From assembly GCA_018818125.1 (NCBI GenBank), contig JAHISQ010000073.1:1-42147 (forward strand): a stretch of 42,147 nucleotides of DNA, given 5' to 3'. The notes below the pieces were generated by a model. It made no database searches. It had not been told where the DNA came from and worked only from the letters and a program-made list of their open reading frames with translations. Each line of letters opens with the position of its first letter. Position 1 is the stretch's first letter. This document shows, one piece after another, positions 26,628 to 38,068 of this stretch. Origin of the DNA: Candidatus Rifleibacteriota bacterium. GTDB lineage: Bacteria; Muiribacteriota; Ozemobacteria; Ozemobacterales; Ozemobacteraceae. Both the position numbers and the translations under genes were made by a program.

Positions 26628-29600
26628 TTATTTTTTTTCTGGAACTTCCAGGAAGAGTTCTTTCTCAAGCTCGTCAAGTTTCTCAGTTTCGGCAACATCC
26701 GCCGGGCTCTGGAAGAGCTCTGCGTTGTCATCGCTGCTGACTGGTTCGATTTCTATCGGCAGGTTCTTGAAGTTGATATTTTTAGTGACTGACAAACCTG
26801 TTCCGGCAGGAATCAGTTTACCAATAATCAGGTTTTCCTTCAGCCCCTTGAGATAGTCAACCTTTGACTTGATAGCTGCCTTAGTGAGAACTCTGGTCGT
26901 TTCCTGGAACGAAGCTGCCGAGATAAAGCTGTCGGTGGTCAAAGATGCCTTGGTGATACCCTGAATCATTGGGACACCCTGTGGCGGACGCTTGCCCTTT
27001 TCGATCAGCTTGTTAACGCGTTCTTCGAACTTTCTGACCTGAACAGATTCGTTCTGCAGGAATTCAGAGTCACCGGATTCGGTAATCACAACCTTACGCA
27101 GCATCTGCCTGACGATAATTTCAATGTGCTTATCGTTGATGCTTACGCCCTGATCGCGATAAACGCGCTGGATTTCATCCATCAGATAGCGACGAACAAT
27201 TGGCAAACCCACAACTTTAACAAGTTTCTTGGTGAAAACCTTGCCGTCAGTGAGAACATCGCCGGCTTCTACATATTCGCCATCGTGAACAACCAGACCA
27301 GCAGCACCAAAGGCCAGGCGCACCGGTTTTTCGATGCCGGTCTTGTAGTCCTGAATGGTCACTGCGTTACCTGCGACGTGAATAACGCCAGCTTCTTCGG
27401 CAATAACTGCTTCCTTCTTGGGTCGGCGAACTTCAAACAGTTCGGCAACACGCGGCAGACCCTGGATGATGTCGGTAGTTTTTCGAGCTGAGGCGCCCCA
27501 CTTGGCGAGAATCTCACCTTTCTTAACCTTCGAACCATCTTCTATTCTGAGCTCAGCACCATCAAGAATCTGATGTGATTCGCCGGGCTGAACGATAATA
27601 GTCTTGAGCGTGCTCTTGACTTTACCTTCTTTGGAGATATCGTGATCGAGCAGAACAACACCCTTGTTAGCGGCCTTGAGTACTGCCAGAATCTGACCTT
27701 CTTTAACGTTTTTGCCTTCTTCGACGACCAAAGCGCCACTGGCAACCATTTCTTTAGTGATTGCATATTTCTTTTCGCGAATTACTCTCTGGCAAATTCT
27801 GATACCAGCGCCATCACTATCTTCAACCTGAGTGTAACTCTCAAACGGAATCGGTGTTACAGTCAGTTCGCCATCCTTTACAACGGTCGGCGGGAACTTC
27901 AGACTTAGAGCTGCCGGATAACTGAATTCAACGCCACTGTAGACAAGAACCTTTTCGATGATTTCTTCACAGATGATCTTGTTATAGCCGTAGATGTAGT
28001 TAACCTTACCAGAGATTTCGCTGGTCATGGGTTCGATATCGCTTACAAGCTTGTCGCCGGCCTTTACAACCTGACCATCTTCAACATTTATTGTAGCACC
28101 AGCTGGTACGGGATACTGAACCTTGATGTCGTCTTCGCCGATTATATTGACAGCTTCCTGTTCGCCTTTTACGATATATACTTCGCGCACTGCAGCCCGA
28201 TTATCATCGAGAATCGCAAAGAGATCGTCGTCAATCACTGAACCGCTGTCCGCAATCACATCGTCTGTTTCGCGATTGATGGCCGCTCTCGCCAGAGTTG
28301 CATTTCTGATCACTTCGATGTCTTCGGTAATCATGTGGACACGCACTTCTGAGCTTATCTTAGCGATCTCGATAGCGCCATCGATCTCGGCTTGAATGAA
28401 GAGTTTTGTGGTCAGTTCGGCATTCTCGGAAACGTCACCACCATTGGGAATCTTGCAGTTTTCTTTTGGGCGCAGTATTACGCCGCGTGGTACATAATAC
28501 TCGATCTCATTTTTCACGATAACGCGTTTGCGATCAAGTGTCTTGTTAGCTGCGCTCTTCTCATTGATAACTCTTACCAGACCCGAGATCGGGGCAATAA
28601 GGGAGAGCAATTTGTTCTGCTCATCAATTGCAGCAGCCATTTCGCCCTTGAATTCATATTCTTCTACGACCTCTTTGGCAACAGAGATCTTGGTACCACC
28701 AGCGCTGAGAGCTATTGTGCCATCAACTTCAGAGATTATAGAGACCAGCTTCTGATTCGGGTAAACTTCGTCACCGTTCTTTACGTTGAGAATAATACCA
28801 CAGTTCTTAATAGCTGCTTCTTTGGCTTCCTTAACTCCCTTGGGCAGGCTGTATTCCTTGCGTTCGCCATGTTTGTCGCCAACCGGAAAGATAAAGGCCA
28901 TACCGTTATCGCTGATTACCTGCTTGTTTTTGACGCGAATATTTTCGAATCTTGCAATACCGTCCATGCGTGCGATTGCAGCATGTGATTGCGCCGAAAT
29001 TTCGGCCAACAGGTTACCAGCGTGAATGATTTCATTGTCTTCTACTCTCAGGGTCGCGCCCTGTGGGATCTTGTAGTCTTCAATAATGAAGTCTTTGGTA
29101 ATCGGATCAAAATCCTGGGTAAGAATTCTGATAATACCGGTTTCAGAAACAACCATACCGTCTTTCTGTTCGATGCCATCAAAAATGACTTCGCCAGTGT
29201 AACCGGTAACGATGTTATTGGGGTTATACTCGGCAACCGCTTTACCTGGTACTACTTTTTCGCCAGGTTCAACACGCATTTCCGAGCCAACCGGTACGTG
29301 AAGTCGATCTTTGCGATTATTTTTACCTTCTACGATCAGGTGACCACCGACAACAACGGTTTTGATACTTGTACCAAATTCGCTCTTGTCAAATGTCTCG
29401 GTTCCTGAGCCAATTTCGAATTTTGAGCGGTCAGAGATCTTGGCTAGCTTAAGTGCGTCAAATCTGGCAACACCGGCGCTTCTTGACTTAATGTAAGAGC
29501 GCTGAGCAATAGCTACACCGCCAAGGTGGAAGGTTCTCATTGTCAGCTGGGTGCCTGGTTCACCGATAGACTGAGCAGCAATAATACCAACAGCTTCGCC

Positions 29601-32600
29601 TATATCGACAACTTTGCCGGTGGCAAGGTCGGCTCCATAGCAGCACTGGCAGATCCCTACTTTGGAACGGCAGGCCAGTGGAGAGCGCATTAAGATTTTG
29701 CTGCGAATCTTGAGTTCTGGGAACCCTGAATCGCGGACGCGATCAAGAACATATTCATTGACCAGGCGGTCAGGCCTTACAATAATGCGGTTGGTTTTGG
29801 GGTCAATCAGCTGCTCGGCGCAGATCATGTCGAGCTTAATTTCATCGATCGGCACAGGGAATTCGCAATGGCTTTCAATTTCGGCGGCGATATCATCGGT
29901 GCAGTATAAGCCTGCACTGAGTTTGATTTTCTTACCTTCAAGCTCAATGTAAATAATGTCACCGTTAATCGGACTGACAATCGGCTTGGCAAGAACGCGC
30001 CCGGCGATTCGGTAGCGAATTGGCACGACGATGTCATCGATCATGATGTTATTTGAGGTTCTATTCTGTCTGATCGGCGACACTTCTACGCCAAGCTCAG
30101 TGCCGCAGTCAGGCACGGTGATAACAACGTCCTGGGCAACGTCAACGAGACGACGGGTCAGGTATCCTGAGTCGGCAGTGCGCAGAGCGGTATCAACAAG
30201 ACCCTTTCTGGCGCCGTATGTTGAGATGAAATATTCAGACTGGTTCAAGCCTTCGCGAAAGTTTGATTTAATCGGAAAGGCAAGAATGTCGCCGCGCGGA
30301 TTCGACATAAGACCACGCATCGCTGCGAGCTGACGAATCTGCTGCATATTACCTCTCGCACCTGAGAATGCCATCATGTAAACTGGGTTGAATTCACCAA
30401 GATGAGCAGTTGACTCGAATTTCTGCAACAGATCGTCTGTTACGTCTTCAGTTGCTTTAGTCCAGACGTCAACTTCGTTCTGCTTGCGTTCATCACGTGA
30501 AATCTCGTTCTTTTCCCAGCGCTCGCGGATCTTAAGGATCTTTTTGTCGGCCTGTTCAAGAATCTCTTTCTTTTTCGGCGGATTGATCATGTCAACGATT
30601 GAGATGGTCAGACCGCTGATAGTAGCGTATTTGAATCCCAGGGATTTTAGCTTGTCAAGAGTTTCGCCAACTATGGTAAGTGAATATTCGTTAAACATAC
30701 GCTTAACAATAGTAGAAACATTGCCCTTCTTGATCTGCATGTTCTGGAAGGGGAAGTGTGCCGGCAGATTGTCATTAAAGATAACCCTGCCGATAGTAGT
30801 GCGCACATAATGATCTCTGGCAACAGAGTGTTTTTCTTCTTTGCCGACAAGTCCTGAAATTTCAGAATTTTTAAGATAGACCGGCCACAAAAGATTGAAT
30901 CTACCGGTTTCAAAAGCATTAACAGCTTCACCAAAGCTATGAAACACCGGTGAATGATAAACGGTAATGCTTTCTGCCTTAGTCTTTTTGAGAAGTTCTA
31001 CGGTTTCAGAAGAATCAAATACTGTTCCGGGAAGAAGGTTTTCAGAAATTTCTTCGGCTAGCTTGAGGTTATAGGGTCGACCTTCATTGAGAAGAAGTTT
31101 TTCCCAGGTAGCGCCCTTGCTGAGTTTGATTTCTGTTGTCGGATACCCTTCACCTTCGGGCTTCTCGATGGTCAGATAGAACAGACCAATGGTCATATCC
31201 TGGCTGGGCGCGGATATCGGCAGACCATCTGCTGGCTTAAGAATGTTGTTGCTGGAAAGCATGAGCATTCTGGCTTCGATCTGAGCGTCGAGCATCAAAG
31301 GAACGTGAACAGCCATCTGGTCACCATCAAAGTCGGCGTTGTATGCAGCGCAAACGAGAGGGTGAATCTGAATAGCTTTGCCTTCGATGAGAACTGGTTC
31401 AAAAGCCTGAATACCGAGTCGATGCAGTGTTGGAGCACGATTCAGCATGATCGGGTGATGTCTGATAACTTCTTCAAGAACGTCCCAGACTTCATTGCGC
31501 TCGCGTTCGATCATTTTTTTTGCGCTCTTAATGTTGGCGGCGAGGCCAACCTGCTGAAGACGGTTCATGACAAAAGGCTTGAACAGTTCGAGAGCCATCT
31601 TCTTGGGTAAGCCGGCCTGATGAAGCTTAAGAGTCGGACCAACAACGATAACCGAGCGGCCTGAATAGTCAACACGCTTTCCAAGCAGGTTCTGTCTGAA
31701 TCGACCCTGTTTACCCTTGAGCATGTCAGTGAGCGACTTGAGAGGGCGGTTATTCGGGCCGGTTACCAGCTTGCCACGACGACCATTATCAATCAGCGCG
31801 TTAACTGCTTCCTGAAGCATGCGCTTTTCATTCTTGATAATGATATCAGGAGCCTGCAGCTTGATAAGTCTTTTAAGACGATTATTGCGGTTGATAACTC
31901 TGCGATACAGATCATTCAGATCGGAAGTGGCAAAGCGGCCACCGTCGAGCTGAACCATCGGGCGCAGGTCAGGCGGAATTACAGGTATTACGTCAAGAAC
32001 CATCCATTCTGGGCGGCTGATCGAACGAGCAAACATTTTGACCAGTTCCATGCGCTTGAGAAGATGAGTTCTTTTGGTGCCAGTAGAAGTCTTCAGCTGT
32101 TCAGCAAGCTCTTTTTCAAGCTTCGGCAGATCGATTTCTGCCAACAATTCTCTGATTGCTTCAGCACCCATTTTAGCAGTGAACATGTCGCCATATTTTT
32201 CGCGCAGTTCGCGATAGCCCATTTCGCCGGCTGAGCCCTCTTCGGGCAACAGTTGCTTTTTAGAAAGCGGCAGATTGCCGGGGTCAATGACGATATAGCT
32301 TTGGAAATACAGTACTTTTTCGAGATCTCTTGCCGAGATGTCAAGTAAAAGAGCGATATAGTTGGGGCTGCCTTTTGAATACCAGATGTGGCCAACTGGT
32401 GTTACCAGCTGAATATGGCCCATGCGCTCGCGGCGCACTGCGGCCTTGGTGATTTCGACATTACATCTTTCACAAATAATACCGCGATAGCGAATACTCT
32501 TATATTTTCCGCAAAAACACTCCCAGTCCTTCTGTGGACCAAAAATTCTTTCACAGAAGAGTCCGTCGCGTTCCGGTTTGTGCGTTCGGTAGTTGATGGT

Positions 32601-32696
32601 TTCGGGTTTTTTGACCTCGCCGTAAGACCATGATCTGACCTTTTCGGGAGAGGCAATGCTGATCTGCATCGCATCAAATTTGTCCATATCTAACAT
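26628..32696 (-). CDS. rpoC: RNA polymerase beta' subunit with giant trigger-loop insertion
   Basis: The 2022-residue protein is far longer than beta' of B. subtilis (about 1200) or E. coli (about 1407). The N-terminal zinc site has C60, C62, C75 and C78. The catalytic loop [14 protein letters not shown] is near residue 455, and the second zinc site uses the Cys of [10 protein letters not shown] with [14 protein letters not shown]. The trigger loop [20 protein letters not shown] is near 1050. In B. subtilis DITQGLPR follows almost at once. Here about 680 residues (roughly 1060-1740) intervene before [14 protein letters not shown]. They contain at least six units of the pattern vp-G-atl-vedg-vv-aG-LA, for example [19 protein letters not shown] and [19 protein letters not shown], as in sandwich-barrel hybrid motifs. 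The insertion site is that of SI3. AGGAG lies before the ATG. Confidence 0.96.
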   Translation of the reverse strand: MLDMDKFDAMQISIASPEKVRSWSYGEVKKPETINYRTHKPERDGLFCERIFGPQKDWECFCGKYKSIRYRGIICERCNVEITKAAVRRERMGHIQLVTPVGHIWYSKGSPNYIALLLDISARDLEKVLYFQSYIVIDPGNLPLSKKQLLPEEGSAGEMGYRELREKYGDMFTAKMGAEAIRELLAEIDLPKLEKELAEQLKTSTGTKRTHLLKRMELVKMFARSISRPEWMVLDVIPVIPPDLRPMVQLDGGRFATSDLNDLYRRVINRNNRLKRLIKLQAPDIIIKNEKRMLQEAVNALIDNGRRGKLVTGPNNRPLKSLTDMLKGKQGRFRQNLLGKRVDYSGRSVIVVGPTLKLHQAGLPKKMALELFKPFVMNRLQQVGLAANIKSAKKMIERERNEVWDVLEEVIRHHPIMLNRAPTLHRLGIQAFEPVLIEGKAIQIHPLVCAAYNADFDGDQMAVHVPLMLDAQIEARMLMLSSNNILKPADGLPISAPSQDMTIGLFYLTIEKPEGEGYPTTEIKLSKGATWEKLLLNEGRPYNLKLAEEISENLLPGTVFDSSETVELLKKTKAESITVYHSPVFHSFGEAVNAFETGRFNLLWPVYLKNSEISGLVGKEEKHSVARDHYVRTTIGRVIFNDNLPAHFPFQNMQIKKGNVSTIVKRMFNEYSLTIVGETLDKLKSLGFKYATISGLTISIVDMINPPKKKEILEQADKKILKIRERWEKNEISRDERKQNEVDVWTKATEDVTDDLLQKFESTAHLGEFNPVYMMAFSGARGNMQQIRQLAAMRGLMSNPRGDILAFPIKSNFREGLNQSEYFISTYGARKGLVDTALRTADSGYLTRRLVDVAQDVVITVPDCGTELGVEVSPIRQNRTSNNIMIDDIVVPIRYRIAGRVLAKPIVSPINGDIIYIELEGKKIKLSAGLYCTDDIAAEIESHCEFPVPIDEIKLDMICAEQLIDPKTNRIIVRPDRLVNEYVLDRVRDSGFPELKIRSKILMRSPLACRSKVGICQCCYGADLATGKVVDIGEAVGIIAAQSIGEPGTQLTMRTFHLGGVAIAQRSYIKSRSAGVARFDALKLAKISDRSKFEIGSGTETFDKSEFGTSIKTVVVGGHLIVEGKNNRKDRLHVPVGSEMRVEPGEKVVPGKAVAEYNPNNIVTGYTGEVIFDGIEQKDGMVVSETGIIRILTQDFDPITKDFIIEDYKIPQGATLRVEDNEIIHAGNLLAEISAQSHAAIARMDGIARFENIRVKNKQVISDNGMAFIFPVGDKHGERKEYSLPKGVKEAKEAAIKNCGIILNVKNGDEVYPNQKLVSIISEVDGTIALSAGGTKISVAKEVVEEYEFKGEMAAAIDEQNKLLSLIAPISGLVRVINEKSAANKTLDRKRVIVKNEIEYYVPRGVILRPKENCKIPNGGDVSENAELTTKLFIQAEIDGAIEIAKISSEVRVHMITEDIEVIRNATLARAAINRETDDVIADSGSVIDDDLFAILDDNRAAVREVYIVKGEQEAVNIIGEDDIKVQYPVPAGATINVEDGQVVKAGDKLVSDIEPMTSEISGKVNYIYGYNKIICEEIIEKVLVYSGVEFSYPAALSLKFPPTVVKDGELTVTPIPFESYTQVEDSDGAGIRICQRVIREKKYAITKEMVASGALVVEEGKNVKEGQILAVLKAANKGVVLLDHDISKEGKVKSTLKTIIVQPGESHQILDGAELRIEDGSKVKKGEILAKWGASARKTTDIIQGLPRVAELFEVRRPKKEAVIAEEAGVIHVAGNAVTIQDYKTGIEKPVRLAFGAAGLVVHDGEYVEAGDVLTDGKVFTKKLVKVVGLPIVRRYLMDEIQRVYRDQGVSINDKHIEIIVRQMLRKVVITESGDSEFLQNESVQVRKFEERVNKLIEKGKRPPQGVPMIQGITKASLTTDSFISAASFQETTRVLTKAAIKSKVDYLKGLKENLIIGKLIPAGTGLSVTKNINFKNLPIEIEPVSSDDNAELFQSPADVAETEKLDELEKELFLEVPEKK

Positions 32697-32737
32697 GTTA
32701 AAATGTCTCCTTCCTTATGCTAATACCGGAATCGGGC

Positions 32738-35700
32738 TTATTCTTCAGCTTCAGTGTCATCATCATCTTCTTCTTCTTCGGCTTCAGCTTCGCCATCTTC
32801 ACCGACATCGGTGCTTATGAGTTCTTCTTCACTATCGTCTGAGGCATCTTCCATCCAGTCTTCTTCGGTGTCGGCTGCCATAACGCGTTCGCCACCTTCG
32901 TCAATCTGAACCTCTTTGGCGTCTTTCTTGAGGTCGACCTGAAGACCAAGGCTCTGGAGTTCAGAAACAACAACCTTGAATGATTCTGGAATACCAGGTT
33001 TCATGATTGTGCGACCCTTAATAATAGTCTCGTAAACCTGAACACGTCCTTCGACGTCATCTGATTTAACGGTGAGAATTTCCTGAAGCACGTGAGCAGC
33101 ACCATAGGCTTCGAGTGCCCAGACTTCCATTTCTCCGAAGCGCTGACCACCGAACTGGGCTTTACCACCGAGCGGTTGCTGGGTAACAAGGCTGTATGGT
33201 CCGGTTGAGCGAGCATGCATCTTGTCGTCAACAAGGTGAGCGAGTTTGAGTATGTAGATGATACCGACCATTATCTTCTTGTGGAAAGGTTCTCCGCTGC
33301 GTCCATCATAAAGAGTAGCCTTACCTTCTACATCAACCATTTTGTATGGGTCTTTATCGTAGGTTTCCTTGAGCTGCTTCATGACAAATTCTTCATTCTT
33401 CACTTCGACGCCGTCGATCTGACGACCTTTGTTGAAAATAGAAGTGCAGTAACGGCGGTTTTGACGTTCTGCAGCCCAGCCAAGATGAGTTTCGAGAACC
33501 TGTCCGACGTTCATACGAGAAGGAACGCCGAGTGGATTGAGAATGATGTCGACCGGGCGGCCATCTGCCAGATATGGCATATCTTCGCTACGGACGATTC
33601 TTGAGATAACACCCTTGTTACCATGTCGACCGGCCATTTTGTCGCCAACGGTGATCTTACGCTTCTGAGCGACGAAAACGCGAACCAGCTTGTTAACGCC
33701 ATACTGCAACTCATCGCCGTTGTCTCTTGAGAACACCATTACATCGACTATCTTGCCTTTTTCGCCGTGCGGAACAGTCAACGAGGTGTTTCTAACTTCG
33801 CGAGCCTTTTCGCCAAAGATGGCTCTGAGGAGCTTGTCTTCAGCAGTCAGTTCAGTTTCGCCCTTGGGAGTTACTTTGCCGACCAGAATGTCGCCAGCTT
33901 CTACTTCAGCGCCAATTCTGATGATGCCGTTTTCGTCGAGGTTATGCAAGGCTTCTTCGCCGACATTAGGAATGTCGCGAGTGATTTCTTCGGGTCCGAG
34001 CTTGGTATCTCGGGCGTCTATTTCATATTCTTCAATGTGAATCGAAGTGAATACATCTTCTTTGACCATGCGGTCAGAGAGGATGATCGCATCTTCAAAG
34101 TTGTAGCCCTCCCAGGACATGAACGCAACCAGAACATTGCGGCCAAGTGCCAGTTCGCCTACAGAAGTCGCCGGACCATCAGCCAGAACAGTACCCGGTT
34201 TAACCCTGTCACCGAGCTTCACAAGGGGCTTTTGGTTGATACATGTTCCCTGATTGGAGCGAACAAATTTCTGCATGCGATATACATCGATAGATTCCTG
34301 CTGCAGACGCACTTCGTCAGTTGATGCCTTGATGCGCGAGAGATAGGTGATATCAAGGGTCTGACCAGCTTCAATGATAATTTCACCAGTCAAGCCATCA
34401 ACGATAGTATCCATGATCTTGCGACCTTGAATCTTTCTGAACGACTGTTCGCTGACTATTATCTTTTCATCATCTTTGCGGCGACTGGCGCGCTTGATTT
34501 TTACACACTCAGCATCGACATAAGTAACGGTACCAGCGCTTCTTGATAGAAGAACCGCACCAGAATCGTGGGCTGCGATGGCTTCAAGGCCAGTGCCGAT
34601 AAGCGGCGACTCGGTCTGAATAAGAGGAACTGCCTGCCGCTGCATGTTTGTGCCCATGAGTGCGCGGTTGGCGTCATCGTGTTCCAGGAATGGAATAAGA
34701 GCCGACGCCACACTGACCATCTGCAATGGGGAGAATTTGATGTATTCAATTTTTTCGATGGGCAGGTAGTCGAATTCATAGTCATCAGTGAAATACTTGG
34801 CGGGGATAACATCCTGCATTATATGGGCATCATCACTGATCTTTACATCTGGCTGAGCGACACAATAGCGATCTTCGTCGTATGCGTCTTTATATTCCAT
34901 TTCGCGATAGTTGATATGACCTGTTTCCGGGTCAACACGACACAACGGAGTAGTCAGGAAACCGTATTCATCGACCTTGGCATAAACTGCCAGACTGGCG
35001 ATTAGACCGGCATTCGGACCTTCAGGTGTTTCAATAGGGCAGATTCTGCCGTCGTGAGTCGGGTGAACGTCACGCACTTCAAACCCAGCACGCTCACGCT
35101 TGAGACCACCGGGCCCGAGGGCTGACAGTCTGCGCTTGTGCGTAAGCTCAGCAAGCGGGTTAGTCTGATCCATGAATTGTGAAAGCTGTGAACTCCCGAA
35201 GAATTCATCAACTACTGCAGACACGGGGCGAGTATTGATAAGCAGCTGAGGAGTATAGCTATCAAGGTCATGAATAGTCATTCTTTCCTTGATGACGCGT
35301 TCCATTCGCGAGAGAGAAATGCGGAACTGGTTCTGCAAAAGCTCTCCGCAGCGGCGGATACGACGATTGGAGAGATGGTCAATATCATCCAGACGGCCGA
35401 TGCCGTTGGAAAGATCGATAAGGTATCTGATTACTCCAACGATGTCTTCAACACTGAGAACGCGATCTTTTTTGATTTTCACCATATCAAGTTTAAGTTC
35501 TTGAATTTTGGCAAAAGCGTCTTCTGAAATCTCGTCACCTTGCTCAACAATTATTTCGCCGGTCTTTTTATCGGTGACAGATTCAAAAGCCACTCTGCCA
35601 AGAAGATCGACAATGCCTTTATCTACATCAGACAGCTTTACCTCTGCACATACGGGATTGAACATAATGCGATAGCCACGATTATCTTCGCCTATTTTGA

Positions 35701-36847
35701 TAAACGAAGGGATCTGCATGGCTTCGATCTGTGCAGCAACGGCCTTACTAATGCGTTTGTCGGCTTCTACCATCAATTCCTTGTTAGCAGGATTAATAAT
35801 GTCTTTAAAAGCGATCTGCTCGGAGAGGCGATCAACCAGGCGTAGTTTTTTGTTGACCTTGTAACGCCCCACGTCTCCGAGATCATATTTTTTAGCATCA
35901 AAAAACAGGCTTTTGATCAGTCCACGCGCGTTTTCTTCAACAAACAGATCACCCTGGCGCAGTTTGCTGAATATTGCCTTGAGCGCATCAGTAACGGCCT
36001 TAGACACTTTGTCGGGGCCCTCTGAGGCACTGATTGCCTGTTTATCGAACTTTAATGAACTGGCGATGCTTTCGTTGTTGTCGAAAAGTCCGAGAATACT
36101 TTCGTCATCAGCGTAGCCGAGTGATCTAAGGAAAGTTGTGATCGGGATTTTGCGTTTGCGATCAAGGCGAACAAAAATCGCGTCTTTCATAAGATCGAGC
36201 TCAAATTCCATCCAGGCACCACGATAAGGAACAATTTTTGCTGAATACAGCTTCTTAGCGCGATTAAAGCTGTAGTAGACGCCTGGCGAGCGATGCAACT
36301 GACTAACGACTACGCGTTCGGCACCGTTAATGATAAATGTACCGCGATCGGTCATACAAGGCAGGTTGACCAGGAAAATTTCCTGCTCTTTTACTTCGCC
36401 GGTCTGCTGCATTATCAGTTGAACTCTTATGTTCAACGGAATCGAATAGGTCAAATCTCTTTTGCGGCATTGATCCGGGCTGTGCTTAATTCTGAACGGA
36501 GCGTCACCGATAAACGCTATTTCACATTCTTTTTCTGTGAAGCTGCAATCATCGAATAGACACTTTTTGCGGAGCTTGATCTGCGGACAATTTTTACACA
36601 TCGGCAAACCGAGACTGTAATCATTGTACTCAAGGCAAAGATTTCCGACATAATCCTGGATTGGAAAAACTTCTCTAAACACTTCTTCCAGTCCATGCCT
36701 GGCTCGTTTACCAGGTTCTCTGTTCGCCTGAAGAAACCACTCGAAAGACTTGAGCTGGATGTCGATAAGATTCGGTATATTCTCGAATAGCCGTTCTCTC
36801 GCCATCAGATACTTTTTGGCTACAGGCTGCTGCTTTGTGACCATCAT
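32738..36847 (-). CDS. rpoB: RNA polymerase beta subunit with Cys-rich insertion
   Basis: The 1369-residue beta subunit has all core motifs, including the rifampicin pocket [20 protein letters not shown] with [10 protein letters not shown]. The Gln, Asp, His and Ser that commonly mutate are wild type, so rifampicin sensitivity is predicted. Early in the protein, between DYSLGLP and [13 protein letters not shown], about 45 residues are inserted (82-127), with Cys at 84, 87, 96, 101, 108 and 127. E. coli and B. subtilis have about ten residues there, without this cysteine cluster. The last 46 residues are strongly acidic (Asp/Glu). AAGGAG lies 9 bases before the first ATG. rplK, rplA, rplJ and rplL, usual upstream neighbours, are absent. 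Confidence 0.97.
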   Translation of the reverse strand: MMVTKQQPVAKKYLMARERLFENIPNLIDIQLKSFEWFLQANREPGKRARHGLEEVFREVFPIQDYVGNLCLEYNDYSLGLPMCKNCPQIKLRKKCLFDDCSFTEKECEIAFIGDAPFRIKHSPDQCRKRDLTYSIPLNIRVQLIMQQTGEVKEQEIFLVNLPCMTDRGTFIINGAERVVVSQLHRSPGVYYSFNRAKKLYSAKIVPYRGAWMEFELDLMKDAIFVRLDRKRKIPITTFLRSLGYADDESILGLFDNNESIASSLKFDKQAISASEGPDKVSKAVTDALKAIFSKLRQGDLFVEENARGLIKSLFFDAKKYDLGDVGRYKVNKKLRLVDRLSEQIAFKDIINPANKELMVEADKRISKAVAAQIEAMQIPSFIKIGEDNRGYRIMFNPVCAEVKLSDVDKGIVDLLGRVAFESVTDKKTGEIIVEQGDEISEDAFAKIQELKLDMVKIKKDRVLSVEDIVGVIRYLIDLSNGIGRLDDIDHLSNRRIRRCGELLQNQFRISLSRMERVIKERMTIHDLDSYTPQLLINTRPVSAVVDEFFGSSQLSQFMDQTNPLAELTHKRRLSALGPGGLKRERAGFEVRDVHPTHDGRICPIETPEGPNAGLIASLAVYAKVDEYGFLTTPLCRVDPETGHINYREMEYKDAYDEDRYCVAQPDVKISDDAHIMQDVIPAKYFTDDYEFDYLPIEKIEYIKFSPLQMVSVASALIPFLEHDDANRALMGTNMQRQAVPLIQTESPLIGTGLEAIAAHDSGAVLLSRSAGTVTYVDAECVKIKRASRRKDDEKIIVSEQSFRKIQGRKIMDTIVDGLTGEIIIEAGQTLDITYLSRIKASTDEVRLQQESIDVYRMQKFVRSNQGTCINQKPLVKLGDRVKPGTVLADGPATSVGELALGRNVLVAFMSWEGYNFEDAIILSDRMVKEDVFTSIHIEEYEIDARDTKLGPEEITRDIPNVGEEALHNLDENGIIRIGAEVEAGDILVGKVTPKGETELTAEDKLLRAIFGEKAREVRNTSLTVPHGEKGKIVDVMVFSRDNGDELQYGVNKLVRVFVAQKRKITVGDKMAGRHGNKGVISRIVRSEDMPYLADGRPVDIILNPLGVPSRMNVGQVLETHLGWAAERQNRRYCTSIFNKGRQIDGVEVKNEEFVMKQLKETYDKDPYKMVDVEGKATLYDGRSGEPFHKKIMVGIIYILKLAHLVDDKMHARSTGPYSLVTQQPLGGKAQFGGQRFGEMEVWALEAYGAAHVLQEILTVKSDDVEGRVQVYETIIKGRTIMKPGIPESFKVVVSELQSLGLQVDLKKDAKEVQIDEGGERVMAADTEEDWMEDASDDSEEELISTDVGEDGEAEAEEEEDDDDTEAEE

Positions 36848-36906
36848 TCTGCCTTGCTCCTTAAATTAGTTACATGCATTACGCACAGTTTACAAAACTC
36901 GACAAC

Positions 36907-36944
36907 AAAAAACGGGGTCTCAGAATTTAGCCTGAAACACCCGT
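36907..36944 (-). terminator. Attenuator-like terminator in the rpoB leader
   Basis: On the minus strand ACGGGTGTTTCAG (36944-36932) pairs with CTGAGACCCCGT (36923-36912) with one bulge and one G-U pair, forming a 12 bp stem followed by TTTTTT. It lies about 60 bases upstream of the rpoB start and about 130 bases downstream of the rpoB promoter start site. No minus-strand gene ends upstream that would need a terminator. It therefore probably works as an attenuator in the rpoBC leader. Confidence 0.7.
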
Positions 36945-37080
36945 ATATCGTACGTAAAAAAGAGTATTTTTGATTTCCAGTTTTCCGGAAAGTAATATTT
37001 TTTTTGCAGTTAATGCTAACAATGCCGGCTTTACTCCGAAAACTAAGCAATTTATGTGCCCATTCGCGAAATGGTTTTGG

Positions 37081-37109
37081 ATTATAACATCTGTATTGAC
37101 TTGAGTCAA
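37081..37109 (-). promoter_or_regulatory. Consensus promoter for rpoB-rpoC
   Basis: On the minus strand TTGACT (37109-37104) and TATAAT (37086-37081) are 17 bases apart, close to the ideal sigma-70 promoter. An A/T-rich stretch directly upstream of the -35 could act as an UP element. The predicted start is near 37074, giving a leader of about 227 bases before rpoB. Confidence 0.85.
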
Positions 37110-37111
37110 TA
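37094..37111. promoter_or_regulatory. Perfect palindrome over the rpoB -35 box
   Basis: TATTGACT-TG-AGTCAATA is a perfect 8 bp inverted repeat with a 2-base centre. The right arm contains the -35 hexamer of the rpoB promoter. A dimeric repressor bound here would block polymerase. The regulator is unknown; the divergent winged-helix protein is one candidate. Confidence 0.55.
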
Positions 37112-37145
37112 TTTTCGTAATTTATTTTCTGCCGTTTCTACCAGT

Positions 37146-37163
37146 AAGGTTTTGACAAACCTT
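37146..37163. promoter_or_regulatory. Second perfect palindrome in the divergent control region
   Basis: AAGGTTT-TGAC-AAACCTT is a perfect 7 bp inverted repeat with a 4-base centre. It lies about 40 bp upstream of the rpoB -35 and about 180 bp upstream of the divergent gene's promoter. It has no T-run suited to a terminator, so it is a candidate operator. Confidence 0.4.
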
Positions 37164-37325
37164 CAGTTTTATTGATTGACGACTGCCAATTGCCAGAAAA
37201 CGTCTTTGCAACAACAATCATAGGAGATTGCATATTTCATCTTCTTCTGCTAACGCCTGGTTAATCGGCAAAATTGCCCAGATAACTTTTTCTGCAAATA
37301 CGACAAAAACTTTATTCTCAACAAA

Positions 37326-37354
37326 TTGATAAATTAATAAACTGTTGGTATAAT
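37326..37354 (+). promoter_or_regulatory. Promoter of a predicted leaderless transcript
   Basis: TTGATA (37326-37331) and a perfect TATAAT (37349-37354) are 17 bases apart. The ATG of the next gene starts only 7 bases after the -10, which is where transcription itself should begin. No ribosome binding site fits between. The mRNA is therefore predicted to start at, or within a base or two of, the AUG. Confidence 0.75.
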
Positions 37355-37360
37355 CCCGTT

Positions 37361-38059
37361 ATGCAAACCAACATCGAAATTTCTCGCGCTTTCATGGAGA
37401 CCCCAGATGGCGTGATGTCTATCCACCAACTCTCTCGCAGACTCAAACTGCCCTACGGCACGGCATATAACCGAATACATATTTTGCACGAGCAGGGAAT
37501 TGTTCAGATGCTGGCACAGGGCAAGGCCAAGCTGTGCGCACTAAACCCTGAAAACCCGATGACCGCATGCCTGCTTGCCCTTGGCTCTGCTCAATTAACC
37601 GAACATTTCATCAGGGAAAACCCTGACAGCGGCAAGCTGCTGAAAACCATCAAGACCAACCTTGAAGCGAATTTTGCCGGAAGCTTAGTTACAGCAATAC
37701 TACTTACACCCGGCCAACTCAAAAGCATCGGCAATCACATACCCGGAAATGCCGGACAAGCCGAAGACGCGGAGACTGGCCGTGAATTGACACTCGACTT
37801 CTTCTACATTTGTAACGACTCAGGCTTCGACGAAGCCGCCGCCGAAAACATCACAGCCGGACTTCTACCACCAGGATTGCCGGTCAAGGTTACCAGCATG
37901 TCGCTAGATTGCAGCACTCTCCTCGGCATGTTTACCGAGAACGAGAATGAAGCTGGCCTCTCAGCCTACGGCATGCTGCACGAGGGCTTGATCATGTTTG
38001 GCTTTGAAAGTTTCTATCGCCTTATTCTTGAGGCTTTCTCGCGCAAGCTTGGCAGATAA
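37361..38059 (+). CDS. Winged-helix protein with uncharacterised C-terminal domain
   Basis: The first 65 residues look like a winged helix-turn-helix: SIHQLSRRLKLPYGTAYNRI as the helix-turn-helix, then HILHEQGIVQMLAQGKAKL as the wing. The remaining roughly 165 residues are not clearly assignable. The end (YGMLHEGLIMFGFESFYRLI) recalls the helical end of HTH-nucleotidyltransferase fusions, in which a short basic or Glu-Gly segment precedes a final helix, but the catalytic GS and DxD motifs are not present. It may be a degenerate member that binds a ligand. It is transcribed away from rpoB and shares the control region, so it could regulate rpoBC or itself; this is inference. It precedes a secreted protein gene by 9 bases. 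Confidence 0.75.
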   Translation: MQTNIEISRAFMETPDGVMSIHQLSRRLKLPYGTAYNRIHILHEQGIVQMLAQGKAKLCALNPENPMTACLLALGSAQLTEHFIRENPDSGKLLKTIKTNLEANFAGSLVTAILLTPGQLKSIGNHIPGNAGQAEDAETGRELTLDFFYICNDSGFDEAAAENITAGLLPPGLPVKVTSMSLDCSTLLGMFTENENEAGLSAYGMLHEGLIMFGFESFYRLILEAFSRKLGR

Positions 38060-38068
38060 GGAAAAACC

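Noticed and set aside
36927..37109. 60-codon minus-strand frame in the rpoB control region
   Set aside because: Its start lies upstream of the predicted transcription start, inside the promoter, so it would not be in the mRNA.
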